A stretch of 64,000 nt of DNA, from positions 372,001 to 436,000 of the forward strand of contig NZ_CP139247.1 of NCBI RefSeq assembly GCF_034087045.1, written 5' to 3'. The DNA comes from Chitinophaga sancti (lineage in GTDB: Bacteria; Bacteroidota; Bacteroidia; Chitinophagales; Chitinophagaceae). Below, piece by piece: positions 49,965-59,392 of the stretch (the first letter of the stretch is position 1; every line of letters begins with the position of its first letter). The position numbers were made by a program, and so were the translations under genes. Under the pieces are notes generated by a model. It was not told the origin of the DNA. It saw only the letters and a program-made list of their open reading frames with translations, and searched no databases.

Positions 49965-52325
49965 CTAATTTATTCGTTCCCGTTCTTCTTTTACCCCGCC
50001 CTCCTTATGGCTTTGTTTCGTCCCACCAAATGCCCTGAAATAAGTGAGCTTCATCACCGGAAAATAACTGGACTCCGCACTATACACCACTTTCGATTTT
50101 AAATCATGCGCCTCCTCTGTTAACTCCCCAAAAGAAAATGGAATATGCATACTGGAAAATATATCCTCTACCGCAAACTGCAAAGTACCCTTCCCAATCT
50201 CTTTCTTCACTCCTACATTCGCTTCTCCAAAACTTCCAACCTTTTTAGACCCATCATAAGAAGCCCCCCAGTAAAAACCGGACAATTCACCAGACCATCC
50301 TTTTTGAAATTTAAATTGTTCACTGTAATTCACATTCCACGTAAAGTATCCTTTCTCTGCCGGTTTCCGGGTATAATCTAATTTAAATTGCCTGTAGGCG
50401 GCCAGCAGACTGTAATTCATACTCCACCACTCAGTCACCTTTACTGGTATACCTGCCTGAAACACCAGGTTATTCTGCCACAACATATTTTGTGAAGACA
50501 CTATCAGCACAGTACTATCCGGTGTCTCTGTCAACTGCCAGCGCACGATAGGATGATCATCTCTACTGGCTAAGATCGAAAATGAATAACCTTTATAATT
50601 GTACCCTATTTTAAAAATATTTGTAATAGTAGGTATCAACGAAGGATTGCCTGATTCATAAGAATTAGGCCCTGTATAAGATTTATAAGAAGCCAGATCT
50701 GTATAAGCTGGCCGGGTGATTCGCTTATTGTACGTGATAAACAATTCATGTCCGCCCGGAAATGTTTTATTATAAGCAAGTGCAGGAAACAGTTTCCCCA
50801 TCTTACGAACAGTTGTCAGCCGCGTATCGGCATATTCATACCTGCTACCCACTGTCAATGCAGTCGTAGAATCCAGCTGCCATTTTAAGGAAGCATAGCC
50901 CGCCCCGATTATTTCTCTCATCACCCCATCGTTCGTTGCATCCTTACCAGTTACATATTCACCATCTACCAGGCTTTTAATACCCGATGCACTTTCTGTA
51001 CGGTTATAACTACCTTTCACACCTGCTTCCAGCTTTAATTTATCATTGAGCTGCGCTTTATAATCCAGCTTCACCACACCTACCCGTATCAATGTATGTG
51101 CATAACCTTCCTGTATCGGTGCAAACAAGGTATCGTTATTCCCAATCTCTTCTCCTTTCAGATTTACAAATGAATTCATTGCTTTGCTGGGGCGATCCAT
51201 GGTATAGCGCAGGTAACCCAGACTCAAATTCAGGTGCTTCCCCTCCACATAAAAATCCGCAATCGTATTCTTCCATTTCATGTATTCATTGACATTTACA
51301 TGATTGTATAAGATAGAATCAGGCAATACATTAAACATGCCGGTATTGATATTATGCAGATGCGTTTTACTATATCCAAACAGCAAACTGCCGCCCATAT
51401 GTTTAGAATCAAAACCTACTCTGGCAGTATGACTGTTCTCCACTGGCTGCATCACACCTGTTACATCAGAATAGGTCAGCCCTCCATATAAAGGTTCTAC
51501 AGATGTGCCGGTCGCATGCCAGTCCGCATTACTCCTGTTATGATTATAACTATAGGAACCATACCACTTATTATATCCCAGTTGTACACTCGTACCTGCT
51601 TTCTCTCCCCACCCATAACCCGCAGTAGCGCTCACACTACCATTCAAACCGACATTGCTGTTCTTCTTTAAAACAATATTGATAATGCCGCCATCACCTT
51701 CTGCATCATAACCTGCACCCGGTGTAGTGAGCAATTCGATCTTTTCCACATCATCCGCCCGCATTCCTCTCAGCAAAGCTACTACCTGTGTTATGGGCAT
51801 ACGCAACAACTTTCCATTCAGCATGACCATCACACTACTTTTTCCATTCATAGAAATACTATTATTTCTATGATCGATGATAATACCCGGTGCACGTTCC
51901 AGCACCTCCAATGCCGCACTGCCTTTGGAGAGGATGCTGCTTTCTACATTCACTACTATCCCCTGTTCCTGTTGCTGATAAAGTGGTTTCGTACCACGCA
52001 CCACCACTTCTCCCAATTGCCGGCGGTTAGTCTGCAATACCTGTACACCTACATTTCTGGGGCCATCCAGGGGTAGATTTACACTTTCGTACCCAATCAC
52101 ATTTATCCTGAGCACATATTGTCCAGCTGGCACTTTATCAATCAGAAAACCGCCCTGTTCATCGGAGACGGCTCCTTTAAAAATACTGCTATCTGCAGCT
52201 TTCAATATGATGACATTCGCAAAAGGAACCGGCGCCCCCTGCATATCCTGTAGTTTGCCACTGACCTGCGCCATGGCAGGCGAGCAAATTGCGATGATAT
52301 AGCAAATTAGAAAAAGGCGTTTCAT
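49965..52325 (-). CDS. Outer-membrane beta-barrel receptor (TonB-dependent-like, OMP_b-brl_3 type)
   Basis: 786 residues from ATG 52325 (MKRLFLICYIIAICSPAMAQ, signal peptide). Carboxypeptidase-regulatory-like domain (GKLQDMQGAPVPFANVIIL, DEQGGFLIDKVPAGQYVL, ~22-100), plug domain with VLERAPGIIIDHRNNSISM and VEKIELLTTPGAGYDAEG (~115-220), then a long barrel rich in aromatic strand ends. This family transports or senses ligands at the outer membrane without a SusD partner. Divergent from a LytS-like kinase at 52512. Confidence 0.88.
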   Translation of the reverse strand: MKRLFLICYIIAICSPAMAQVSGKLQDMQGAPVPFANVIILKAADSSIFKGAVSDEQGGFLIDKVPAGQYVLRINVIGYESVNLPLDGPRNVGVQVLQTNRRQLGEVVVRGTKPLYQQQEQGIVVNVESSILSKGSAALEVLERAPGIIIDHRNNSISMNGKSSVMVMLNGKLLRMPITQVVALLRGMRADDVEKIELLTTPGAGYDAEGDGGIINIVLKKNSNVGLNGSVSATAGYGWGEKAGTSVQLGYNKWYGSYSYNHNRSNADWHATGTSVEPLYGGLTYSDVTGVMQPVENSHTARVGFDSKHMGGSLLFGYSKTHLHNINTGMFNVLPDSILYNHVNVNEYMKWKNTIADFYVEGKHLNLSLGYLRYTMDRPSKAMNSFVNLKGEEIGNNDTLFAPIQEGYAHTLIRVGVVKLDYKAQLNDKLKLEAGVKGSYNRTESASGIKSLVDGEYVTGKDATNDGVMREIIGAGYASLKWQLDSTTALTVGSRYEYADTRLTTVRKMGKLFPALAYNKTFPGGHELFITYNKRITRPAYTDLASYKSYTGPNSYESGNPSLIPTITNIFKIGYNYKGYSFSILASRDDHPIVRWQLTETPDSTVLIVSSQNMLWQNNLVFQAGIPVKVTEWWSMNYSLLAAYRQFKLDYTRKPAEKGYFTWNVNYSEQFKFQKGWSGELSGFYWGASYDGSKKVGSFGEANVGVKKEIGKGTLQFAVEDIFSSMHIPFSFGELTEEAHDLKSKVVYSAESSYFPVMKLTYFRAFGGTKQSHKEGGVKEERERIN

Positions 52326-52511
52326 AATGCTTGTTTTCAGCAAAAGAATCTAAATTCCTTTCCTTCAAAAAAAGCGTATGACCACCCGTCGTAAATAATT
52401 GATGAAATACCCCACACCCGTTCATGTACAACCAGGTGCATTTGACCATTTTCCCGTGTTATTTCATATAATTATATCCACTGCCACAGCGTATTTTCGT
52501 AAATTAGGAAA

Positions 52512-53567
52512 ATGGAAAAGCATTGGCTATTTCGTTACAGACTCTACCATCTGCCATTCTGGGTAATGTATCATTACGCCTGGTGGGTAGTGTCTTATGG
52601 CGATCCGCTCAAAGCAGCCAATACCATCCTGTTCACCCCTCATGCCGTAGAGTTCGCCTTCTACGTCGTTTTTCAGGCAGTGGCAGTATATTTCAATTTG
52701 TATTACCTCATTCCTCAATTTCTTCAGAAAGGGAAATACCAGGCATACATGGGCTACCTGTTGCTTACACTCGTAACCGCTACACTGTGTATAGTAGGAG
52801 GGTATTATCTCATTCCCACTCCCAGTGATCTTTGCTTCTTTGGATTTGTTGGCAAAGCCCTGCCCAGTACCATAGCAAGTATGACCCTGGCCATGAGTAT
52901 CAAACTGGCCAAACACTGGATGCGAACAAAAGAACGCCAGCAATTATTAGAAAAAGAAAAACTGGAAACAGAATTGCAGTTTCTGCGCAATCAGTTTAAT
53001 CCACATTTCTTATTCAATAGTATTAACTCTATCTTCTTCCTGATCCATAAAAAGCCGGATGTAGCAAGTGCTTCCCTGGCCAAATTCTCTGAGTTACTGC
53101 GGCATCAACTCTATGAATGTAATGATCCCCACATTCCACTCGATAAGGAAATAACTTTCCTGGAAAACTTTATTGAACTGGAAAAATTAAGACAGAATAA
53201 AAGCACCCGCATACAAGTGCATTTTACTGACAAACCTGTTGCGCATATTTCAATTGCACCATTTATATTGATGACATTTATTGAAAATGCATTTAAACAT
53301 GTATCAGGTCAGGATGCAAACTGGATCAATATTCACCTGGAAATAGAGGAAGATCAACTACTTTTCGGGGTCAGCAACAGTACGACAAACAAGGAATCCA
53401 GTCAATACAGCGGTATAGGATTACGGAATGTAAGAAGAAGACTGGACCTGGTATACCCTGGCCAATACCAATTAGATATCCAGGAAATACCAGGCAATTT
53501 CACCATCCAGTTACAACTCAACGTTGGCGGCGGTAATATAATGGAGATACTCTCACTTGCCATTTAA
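52512..53567 (+). CDS. LytS-type sensor histidine kinase without a neighbouring regulator
   Basis: 351 residues. Membrane helices in the first ~130 residues (HLPFWVMYHYAWWVVSYG, VEFAFYVVFQAVAVYFNLYY, AYMGYLLLTLVTATLCIVG), phospho-acceptor region RNQFNPHFLFNSINSIFFL (His ~169), N-box LMTFIENAFKHVSG and G-box YSGIGLRNVRRRLDLVYP. The expected LytTR response regulator is absent; the frame ends GGGNIMEILSLAI and a terminator follows. It must use a distant partner or is a leftover. Divergent from the outer-membrane receptor. Confidence 0.88.
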   Translation: MEKHWLFRYRLYHLPFWVMYHYAWWVVSYGDPLKAANTILFTPHAVEFAFYVVFQAVAVYFNLYYLIPQFLQKGKYQAYMGYLLLTLVTATLCIVGGYYLIPTPSDLCFFGFVGKALPSTIASMTLAMSIKLAKHWMRTKERQQLLEKEKLETELQFLRNQFNPHFLFNSINSIFFLIHKKPDVASASLAKFSELLRHQLYECNDPHIPLDKEITFLENFIELEKLRQNKSTRIQVHFTDKPVAHISIAPFILMTFIENAFKHVSGQDANWINIHLEIEEDQLLFGVSNSTTNKESSQYSGIGLRNVRRRLDLVYPGQYQLDIQEIPGNFTIQLQLNVGGGNIMEILSLAI

Positions 53568-53656
53568 ATTGCCGGTTAAAATAAGAGACATTATTAAATC
53601 CACTCACGGCTACACATCGTTCCCGGTGGAAAATGCCTGCCGCAGGCACCCTCCCG

Positions 53657-53695
53657 AAAAAAATGGCTTCCGACATTGGTGGAAGCTGTTTTTTT
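53657..53695 (+). terminator. Intrinsic terminator after the LytS-like kinase
   Basis: Stem GGCTTCC / GGAAGCT(G) flanked by A7 and T7, loop GACATTGGT; 90 bp after the kinase stop. Confidence 0.8.
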
Positions 53696-53740
53696 CGCAA
53701 TGAGATTATTATCTTGTTGTCCATATAAAACCAACACGAT

Positions 53741-55240
53741 ATGAGGGTATTGATTCTACTGTTATGTTTAAACTATTTTCAACTATCTGCGCAACAAAAG
53801 AACTTCCCCATCACCAGCTACGGCGCCAAAGGTGATGGTAAAACCAACAATACCACTCCCATCCAGGAAGCTATCGACAAAGCAGCTGCCGCTGGCGGCG
53901 GTACAGTAGTCGTACCAGCCGGGAAGTTCGTAACCGGTGTCATCACCCTTAAATCCGGCGTCACCCTGCACCTGGCGCCCAACTCCTTCCTCCTCGCAAC
54001 CACCAGCCGTAAGGATTATGGTCCAGCCAAAGCCTCTGCCCTGATCGTTGCCAACAACCAACAAAACATCGGTATCACAGGGAAAGGGACTATCGATGGA
54101 CAAGGAGAACTGCTCCTGAAAGACATCTTTGACATGCTAAAAAAGGGTACACTAAAAGATAAAGAATGGCAGCGTTACAACGAATGGGGACAAATGCGAC
54201 CTGAAGAAAACAACCGTCCAAAGCTGATTGCATTCACAAACTGCCAGCAGGTAACGGTGAAAAATGTCACCATCCTAAATGGTCTCTGCTGGATACAGGA
54301 CTATGTAAGTTGTACAGACATGATCTTCGACAGCATCAAAGTGATCAGCAATACCTTCCTGAATAATGACGGCATTGACCTGGTAGACTGCAAAAATGTA
54401 AAGCTTACCAATAGCAGCTTTGACGTAGCCGATGACGGTATTTGCCTGAAATCGCACGATACCGCAGGACTTTGTGAGAACATCTACATCGCCAATTGTA
54501 AAGTACGTTCCAGCGCCAGTGGGTTCAAAATGGGCACCGCCTCCTGGGGAGGATTTAAAAACATCACTGTAAAAAATATTTATGTATACAACACCTTCCG
54601 CTCTGCTATCGCCATTGAAACAGTAGATGGCGGAATTGTGGAAAACATTGACATCAGCAATATAACAGCAAAGAATACTGGTAATGCCATCTTCCTTCGC
54701 CTGGGCAAGCGCCAGGCAAAGCGTGAACCCGGTACCCTCAGCAAAGTGCGTATCTCTGATGTAAAAGTGGAGATCCCTGCTACCAAACCAGATGCAGGAT
54801 ATAATATGGAAGGGCCAAGAGAGCTTTTTGAACATAACACTTTCCCTGCCGGCATCTATGGCATACCCGGTCATAACATACAGGATGTAACTTTGGAAAA
54901 TATAGATATCACCTACACTGAGAAATCCAGCATGGCAGTAGCGAATATCAATGTAGATTCATTACATCGTATTCCTGAAGCGATCAGCGATTATCCTGAA
55001 TTCTCCATGTTTAGGGAATTGCCGGCATGGGGTTTTTATGTGAGACATGCGGATGGTATTACTTTCAAAAATGTAAAACTGAGCTATACAGGAGAGGAAT
55101 TCCGTACAGCTTGTATTTTTGATGATGTAAATGGATTGAAACTGGAAAAGGTGAAAATAAACAAAGCAGCTTCCAGGCCGCTGGTTATATTAAATAATGT
55201 AAAGGATCCGGTAGTAGACGATCCGACCCTGATTAAATAA
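53741..55240 (+). CDS. Secreted GH28 polygalacturonase-like enzyme
   Basis: 499 residues with a signal peptide ending in LSAQ. Right-handed beta-helix start FPITSYGAKGDGKTNNTTPI (~25-45), catalytic region NTFLNNDGIDLVDC (first Asp, ~210), VADDGICLKSHDT (second Asp pair, ~232) and RSAIAIETVDGG in the RIK position. Hydrolyses galacturonan or rhamnogalacturonan linkages. The Lys of the usual RIK motif is replaced, typical of exo- or rhamnogalacturonan-acting branches. IS110-type element follows. Confidence 0.9.
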   Translation: MRVLILLLCLNYFQLSAQQKNFPITSYGAKGDGKTNNTTPIQEAIDKAAAAGGGTVVVPAGKFVTGVITLKSGVTLHLAPNSFLLATTSRKDYGPAKASALIVANNQQNIGITGKGTIDGQGELLLKDIFDMLKKGTLKDKEWQRYNEWGQMRPEENNRPKLIAFTNCQQVTVKNVTILNGLCWIQDYVSCTDMIFDSIKVISNTFLNNDGIDLVDCKNVKLTNSSFDVADDGICLKSHDTAGLCENIYIANCKVRSSASGFKMGTASWGGFKNITVKNIYVYNTFRSAIAIETVDGGIVENIDISNITAKNTGNAIFLRLGKRQAKREPGTLSKVRISDVKVEIPATKPDAGYNMEGPRELFEHNTFPAGIYGIPGHNIQDVTLENIDITYTEKSSMAVANINVDSLHRIPEAISDYPEFSMFRELPAWGFYVRHADGITFKNVKLSYTGEEFRTACIFDDVNGLKLEKVKINKAASRPLVILNNVKDPVVDDPTLIK

Positions 55241-55254
55241 TAAGCGGAAGAATA

Positions 55255-55402
55255 AAAAACGTAATACCATCGGGTGCCCGAATAAAACATTCATGAAAAA
55301 GGGGATTCACCAACGGGTAATGAAAACCATTTTCAAAGAAAACCCTCATGAACCGAATTCACAAACGACTATGAAAATGGTGGTACCTTCGACAAAAGTA
55401 CT
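55255..55402 (+). ncRNA. Candidate bridge-RNA region of the IS110 element
   Basis: In the IS110 subgroup a structured bridge RNA encoded in the leader guides target choice. This leader has several dyads, the clearest being TGGTGGTAC / GTACTACCA (55376-55405, G-T pair allowed) that overlaps the start codon, plus CGGGTGCCCG near 55270. RNA structure and guide loops were not computed. Confidence 0.4.
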
Positions 55403-55405
55403 ACC

Positions 55406-56635
55406 ATGGAACAATCACATATCAGTTTTGAACAGGTTGTGAGTCGTGGCTGTGGCCTCGATGTTCACCAGGAGAATGTAGTAGCTACCATCAGGGGTGA
55501 TAATTTGCAGGAACAAACCCGCACTTTTAGCACCTTCACAAGTTCACTTAAGGACCTGGTAGCCTGGTTGGAAGAATCGGGCATTACACATGTCGCAATG
55601 GAGAGCACGGGTGTTTACTGGAAGCCTGTTTTTAATATACTAGAACCTCACTTTGAACTTATTTTGGTCAATGCCCGGCATATTAAATATGTGCCGGGTC
55701 ATAAGACTGATCGTAATGACAGTGCCTGGATTGCAAAATTATTGCTAAGCGGGCTACTAAAAGGAAGTTTTATTCCACCCCAATACACTCGTGAATTACG
55801 GGAATTGTACCGATACAAACGTAAAGTAATAGGCCAACGCTCCAGTGAATATAACCGATTACAGAACATTTTAGAGACTGCCAATATCAAATTGAGCAGC
55901 GTTGTCAGTGATGTGTTCGGCATAAGCGGCTGGTCAATGATCTCTGCTATTATTGATGGAGAACAGGATCCCATGATATTGGCCAATCTGGCCAAAGGTA
56001 GGCTCAAAATCAAGAAGCAAGAACTTATTCTTGCTTTAGAAGGTAATCTTAATGAGCATCACCGTTTTATGCTCAACCTGTCTAAAGCTGCTATCTTACA
56101 GCTAAATGAACTGCTTTGTCAGGTAGATAACCGTATTGATCAGTACTTAAGAAAATGGGAAGAAGAAGTAAAATTACTTCAGACTATTCCCGGAGTACAA
56201 AAACAAACAGCTACAGCCATCTTAGCCGAAATAGGTACAGATATGCATGCCTTCCCAAATCAGCATCATTTAGCCAGTTGGTGTGGCTTATGTCCGGGTA
56301 ATAATGAAAGTGCCGGAAAAAAGAAAAGTGAACGTATCAATCATGGCAACAGTTCTCTTAAAACAGCACTGGTGGAGGCGGCCTGGGCCGCTGTACATAC
56401 AAAGGAATCTTATCTGAAAAGAAGATATTACTCTTTAAGTGTGCGAAGAGGTAAAAAACGTGCTCTTATCGCCATTGCACACAAAATCCTCATTGCCACT
56501 TATTTTATACTCAAAAATAGAGTGCCATATATGGAACCGGATAATCAGGAGTGGCTTAAAAAAAGAAAGCAGGCGCAGATAAATAATTATCTCAGGCGCC
56601 TGCGCGAGCTTGAGGCATTACCCCCATCTCAATAA
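55406..56635 (+). CDS. IS110-family transposase (bridge recombinase type)
   Basis: 409 residues, full length. N-terminal RuvC-like domain: Asp in RGCGLDVHQENVVATI (~19), Glu in AMESTGVYWKPV (~67), Asp pair in GHKTDRNDSAWIA (~108). Coiled middle. C-terminal transposase domain IPGVQKQTATAILAEIG, LASWCGLCPGNNESAGKKKS (Ser of the NES(A)G segment is the candidate nucleophile) and KRRYYSLSVRRGKKRALIAI. Appears intact and potentially active. Confidence 0.95.
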   Translation: MEQSHISFEQVVSRGCGLDVHQENVVATIRGDNLQEQTRTFSTFTSSLKDLVAWLEESGITHVAMESTGVYWKPVFNILEPHFELILVNARHIKYVPGHKTDRNDSAWIAKLLLSGLLKGSFIPPQYTRELRELYRYKRKVIGQRSSEYNRLQNILETANIKLSSVVSDVFGISGWSMISAIIDGEQDPMILANLAKGRLKIKKQELILALEGNLNEHHRFMLNLSKAAILQLNELLCQVDNRIDQYLRKWEEEVKLLQTIPGVQKQTATAILAEIGTDMHAFPNQHHLASWCGLCPGNNESAGKKKSERINHGNSSLKTALVEAAWAAVHTKESYLKRRYYSLSVRRGKKRALIAIAHKILIATYFILKNRVPYMEPDNQEWLKKRKQAQINNYLRRLRELEALPPSQ

Positions 56636-56801
56636 GATTACTAAGTTACAAAAATCGACCTCTTATTGGTGCTTTTTAAGCCTGTAAAGAAAACTGATTT
56701 AAGACTCTAAGTACAAACGATTGTTGCTATAAGCACGAAATGAAAATTTTAAGCATATAGAGTCATATCAAAATTATGACACAGACTAACTATTTTCAAT
56801 G

Positions 56802-56839
56802 AAAAAAGGGGGTATATCAAAAAGTACACCCCCTTTTTT
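56802..56839 (-). terminator. Intrinsic terminator
   Basis: Perfect stem AAAAAAGGGGGT / ACCCCCTTTTTT with a 14-nt loop, overlapping the stop of the unknown gene at 56838. Confidence 0.88.
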
Positions 56840-57518
56840 ATAAAATAAATTCCTGTAATCGTTGTCTCGTCACCGTCTGGTTGCCCCAATAAAAAGCATC
56901 CACCTCGTTCAATCTGGCCATACCCGCATCTGATTGCGCGGCCAACCAACCCACAAATTCGGCTTTAGAGGTAAATGACAGCACCTTATCATCCATAATC
57001 CCATCCCACAAACCACCATAATAATAAACCCCATTCCGGTATTCCAACCCCATTCCACAATAATCCCGGTGGCCAAACCCAAAACTAGCTGTCTGCAACC
57101 GTTCTGCCACCTTTTCTGCCAATTCCACCCCATAGCATTCCGTCTTGCTTTCCAGCAGGCGGCGCCAGTTTTGCTGCTGTACCCTGGCCTCCTGATCTCT
57201 TTGTCGTTGCACCTGCAGCGCTTCCTGTTGGAGGCGGCCCTTGCTCACCTGTTTATATACAAATTGATCCATGACCAAATCTGCCTGTACGATCAATCCG
57301 CCCAGTTCCGGCTCCTGGAATACGTATTTGGAAACCAGGGTATCCAATTTCTTATCTGTAGGCCATATCAATACCGGCTTTCCGTCAGTTCTTATCCCAT
57401 TCATGGATAATAATGCCGGCGCCTGAAACCTGATACTTCCCCGAACACAATGATATTTCTCCAGTACTACCCGGAGCTGATGGTCTATGGCTGATTGTAA
57501 TTCTTCTCTGGACGTCAT
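56838..57518 (-). CDS. Protein of unknown function with a coiled coil
   Basis: 226 residues, cytosolic. N-terminal part begins TSREELQSAIDHQLRVVLEK; the centre (~115-150) is a Gln/Arg-rich coiled coil (LQQEALQVQRQRDQEARVQQ); the C-terminal part has GHRDYCGMGLEYRNGVYYYG and WGNQTVTRQRLQEFIL, a compact alpha/beta domain. Not recognised. Ends on a strong terminator. Confidence 0.65.
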   Translation of the reverse strand: MTSREELQSAIDHQLRVVLEKYHCVRGSIRFQAPALLSMNGIRTDGKPVLIWPTDKKLDTLVSKYVFQEPELGGLIVQADLVMDQFVYKQVSKGRLQQEALQVQRQRDQEARVQQQNWRRLLESKTECYGVELAEKVAERLQTASFGFGHRDYCGMGLEYRNGVYYYGGLWDGIMDDKVLSFTSKAEFVGWLAAQSDAGMARLNEVDAFYWGNQTVTRQRLQEFIL

Positions 57519-57660
57519 TAGGATGGCTTTACGAACTCGGCAACAATTTACACTATCTCAAATAAAAATGATTATCAACCAGTTTTTCTTTTTATTAAGA
57601 AAACAGGTACAGCAATACCCTGTCATATTTAAAAATTAAACAATACCTCAGATTAGTATA

Positions 57661-58485
57661 CTATAAAAGTATCAACTCATTTTTTTCCTCATCATAAAAC
57701 AGTCCCAGGTCACATAATTCATAATCCGGACGCCCATGCCACTTTATGATATCAAATTGTAAGTCTGCTAATATTCGTCTGATCTCACGGATGCAGGTAT
57801 CTCCATCTCCCTTCCTCTTTTCTGCTAATGACAGGAACGATACGTCCTCCACTTTCCCCTTTTCATTCACACAAATTTCATATCCTGCCGGCAGGCAACC
57901 ACATGCCATCAATTTTTTCAAGTCCGATTGTCTGAACAGTTTCACCAGGGTATCTTTTACTGCATTTCTATCCATCCGCCGAATACCATTGAACACAGGA
58001 AAATAATTGGTGACATTCTTTTGCTCATGTACTTTTCCATTCACCAACTCAAACATTTTCTCCTTCTCATAAATACAATTGTAAAAAGGGTCCATTCTTA
58101 ACAACCGGCCATCAGGTACCCAAAGGGTTCCTGTGAACCAATAAGCGGCTACTTTCCCATCTTTATAATCGTCACAGAAAGTCTCCCTGAGAATCTGATC
58201 ACTATGTTTATAATCCATCAATCCTACCAGGTACATATTACCGTCAATAATCTGCCAGATGCGCCGATAGCCACCCACCAGATAGAGGATGTTTTTTTCA
58301 TACCTGAAATGTTCCAGCCAGTGATCCAACCTGCCAAGTGTACCGGCGTCAAGGTTGACCAATGGACGCGCAGGGATATGAATACTATCCTTACCAAGGA
58401 TGAGTATATCGCCCGGGGGTATGCTTGCATAACTGGATGTAACACCCGGCAAAAGTAGTGAGAGTAAGAATGCGAATTTTTTCAT
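57661..58485 (-). CDS. Secreted protein of unknown function
   Basis: 274 residues from ATG 58485 (MKKFAFLLSLLLPGVTSSYA, signal peptide). Contains ILYLVGGYRRIWQIIDGNMY and FTGTLWVPDGRLLRMD, and near the C-terminus CVNEKGKVEDVSFLSLAEK, a strand pattern like TonB C-terminal domains. Periplasmic or surface-exposed. Family not recognised. Confidence 0.65.
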   Translation of the reverse strand: MKKFAFLLSLLLPGVTSSYASIPPGDILILGKDSIHIPARPLVNLDAGTLGRLDHWLEHFRYEKNILYLVGGYRRIWQIIDGNMYLVGLMDYKHSDQILRETFCDDYKDGKVAAYWFTGTLWVPDGRLLRMDPFYNCIYEKEKMFELVNGKVHEQKNVTNYFPVFNGIRRMDRNAVKDTLVKLFRQSDLKKLMACGCLPAGYEICVNEKGKVEDVSFLSLAEKRKGDGDTCIREIRRILADLQFDIIKWHGRPDYELCDLGLFYDEEKNELILL

Positions 58486-58658
58486 TGACCACATGCATGG
58501 TCTAACATTTCTATTGTCTTTTTGTTCAGGAAGGCGTATGAGGGATGGCTTTTTATGGCAGAACTACCTCCCAACAAAGAGGGTTTATCATTAATCGATG
58601 AAGCTCCTGAGAAACGCATAAAATAGAATCTGGCTCCACCAGGTATCCAAATTAAAAA

Positions 58659-58686
58659 AGGGTGTATCTAATTTATGATACACCCT
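58659..58686 (-). terminator. Intrinsic terminator of msrB
   Basis: Perfect stem AGGGTGTATC / GATACACCCT, loop TAATTTAT, with A6 on the downstream (minus) side; 25 bp after the msrB stop. Confidence 0.88.
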
Positions 58687-58710
58687 CCTATATTTTTATC
58701 TGACCATTTG

Positions 58711-59226
58711 TCAGTGACCATCCGGGTCAAAATCCAGGGAAACTGAGTTCATACAGAATCGCTTTCCTGTAGGTGCAGGTCCGTCGTCAAAGATGTGGCC
58801 TAAATGTGAGTTACATCTTGCACATTCCACCTCTATACGTTGCATACCGTAGGAGTTATCTTCTTTATAGATCACGCTGTTAGGGCGGTCTGCTTCAAAG
58901 AAACTCGGCCAACCGCAGCTGCTGGCGAACTTAGCGTCGGAGCGGAAGAGTTTATTCCCGCAAACTGCGCAGTAGTAAGTTCCTTTGGTATCTGCATCCC
59001 AGTATTTACCGGTGAAAGCCCTTTCTGTAGCTTGTTCTCTGGCTACGGCATATAAGTCCGCAGGCAGGATCTTCTTCCATTCCGCATTGCTGACATTCAA
59101 ATGGGTAGTGTCTGTGCGCGAGTAGTATGGGTTATGCATATCTGATTTGTTTTTACTTTGCTGGGCGCGACCGGTACAGCTGAAAAGCGTACACAGGAGC
59201 ATACTCAGGTATAATGCGTTTCTCAT
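58711..59226 (-). CDS. msrB: Peptide methionine-(R)-S-oxide reductase, secreted
   Basis: 171 residues from ATG 59226; a 33-residue in-frame extension is not homologous. N-terminal MRNALYLSMLLCTLFSC looks like a lipoprotein or export signal. MsrB motifs: two zinc Cys pairs in YYCAVCGN and VECARCNSHLGHIF, SCGWPSFFEA, and catalytic Cys in KRFCMNSVSLDF (~160). Reduces methionine-R-sulfoxide in envelope proteins. Confidence 0.92.
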   Translation of the reverse strand: MRNALYLSMLLCTLFSCTGRAQQSKNKSDMHNPYYSRTDTTHLNVSNAEWKKILPADLYAVAREQATERAFTGKYWDADTKGTYYCAVCGNKLFRSDAKFASSCGWPSFFEADRPNSVIYKEDNSYGMQRIEVECARCNSHLGHIFDDGPAPTGKRFCMNSVSLDFDPDGH

Positions 59227-59392
59227 TATTATAGTATTATACTTATAATAACGAAATTCGGACCAAATAAGATTGCATGACATTTTTGCCTGGTCAGCAC
59301 GCTTCCAATGGTAGTCGTGTTCCATATCTCCCCATAATTGGGCAAAATTATGCCATGCGGGAAGAAATTGCTTCTAAAAATGGGAATATAGT

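Larger units (their letters stand above)
55250..56745 (+). mobile_element. IS110-type insertion sequence
   Basis: Transposase gene 55406-56635 with ~155 bp of non-coding leader and ~110 bp of trailer. IS110 elements lack terminal inverted repeats and target duplications, so ends are estimates. Located between GH28 and a convergent unknown gene, apparently without breaking a gene. The long leader suggests the IS110 (not IS1111) subgroup. Confidence 0.75.
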
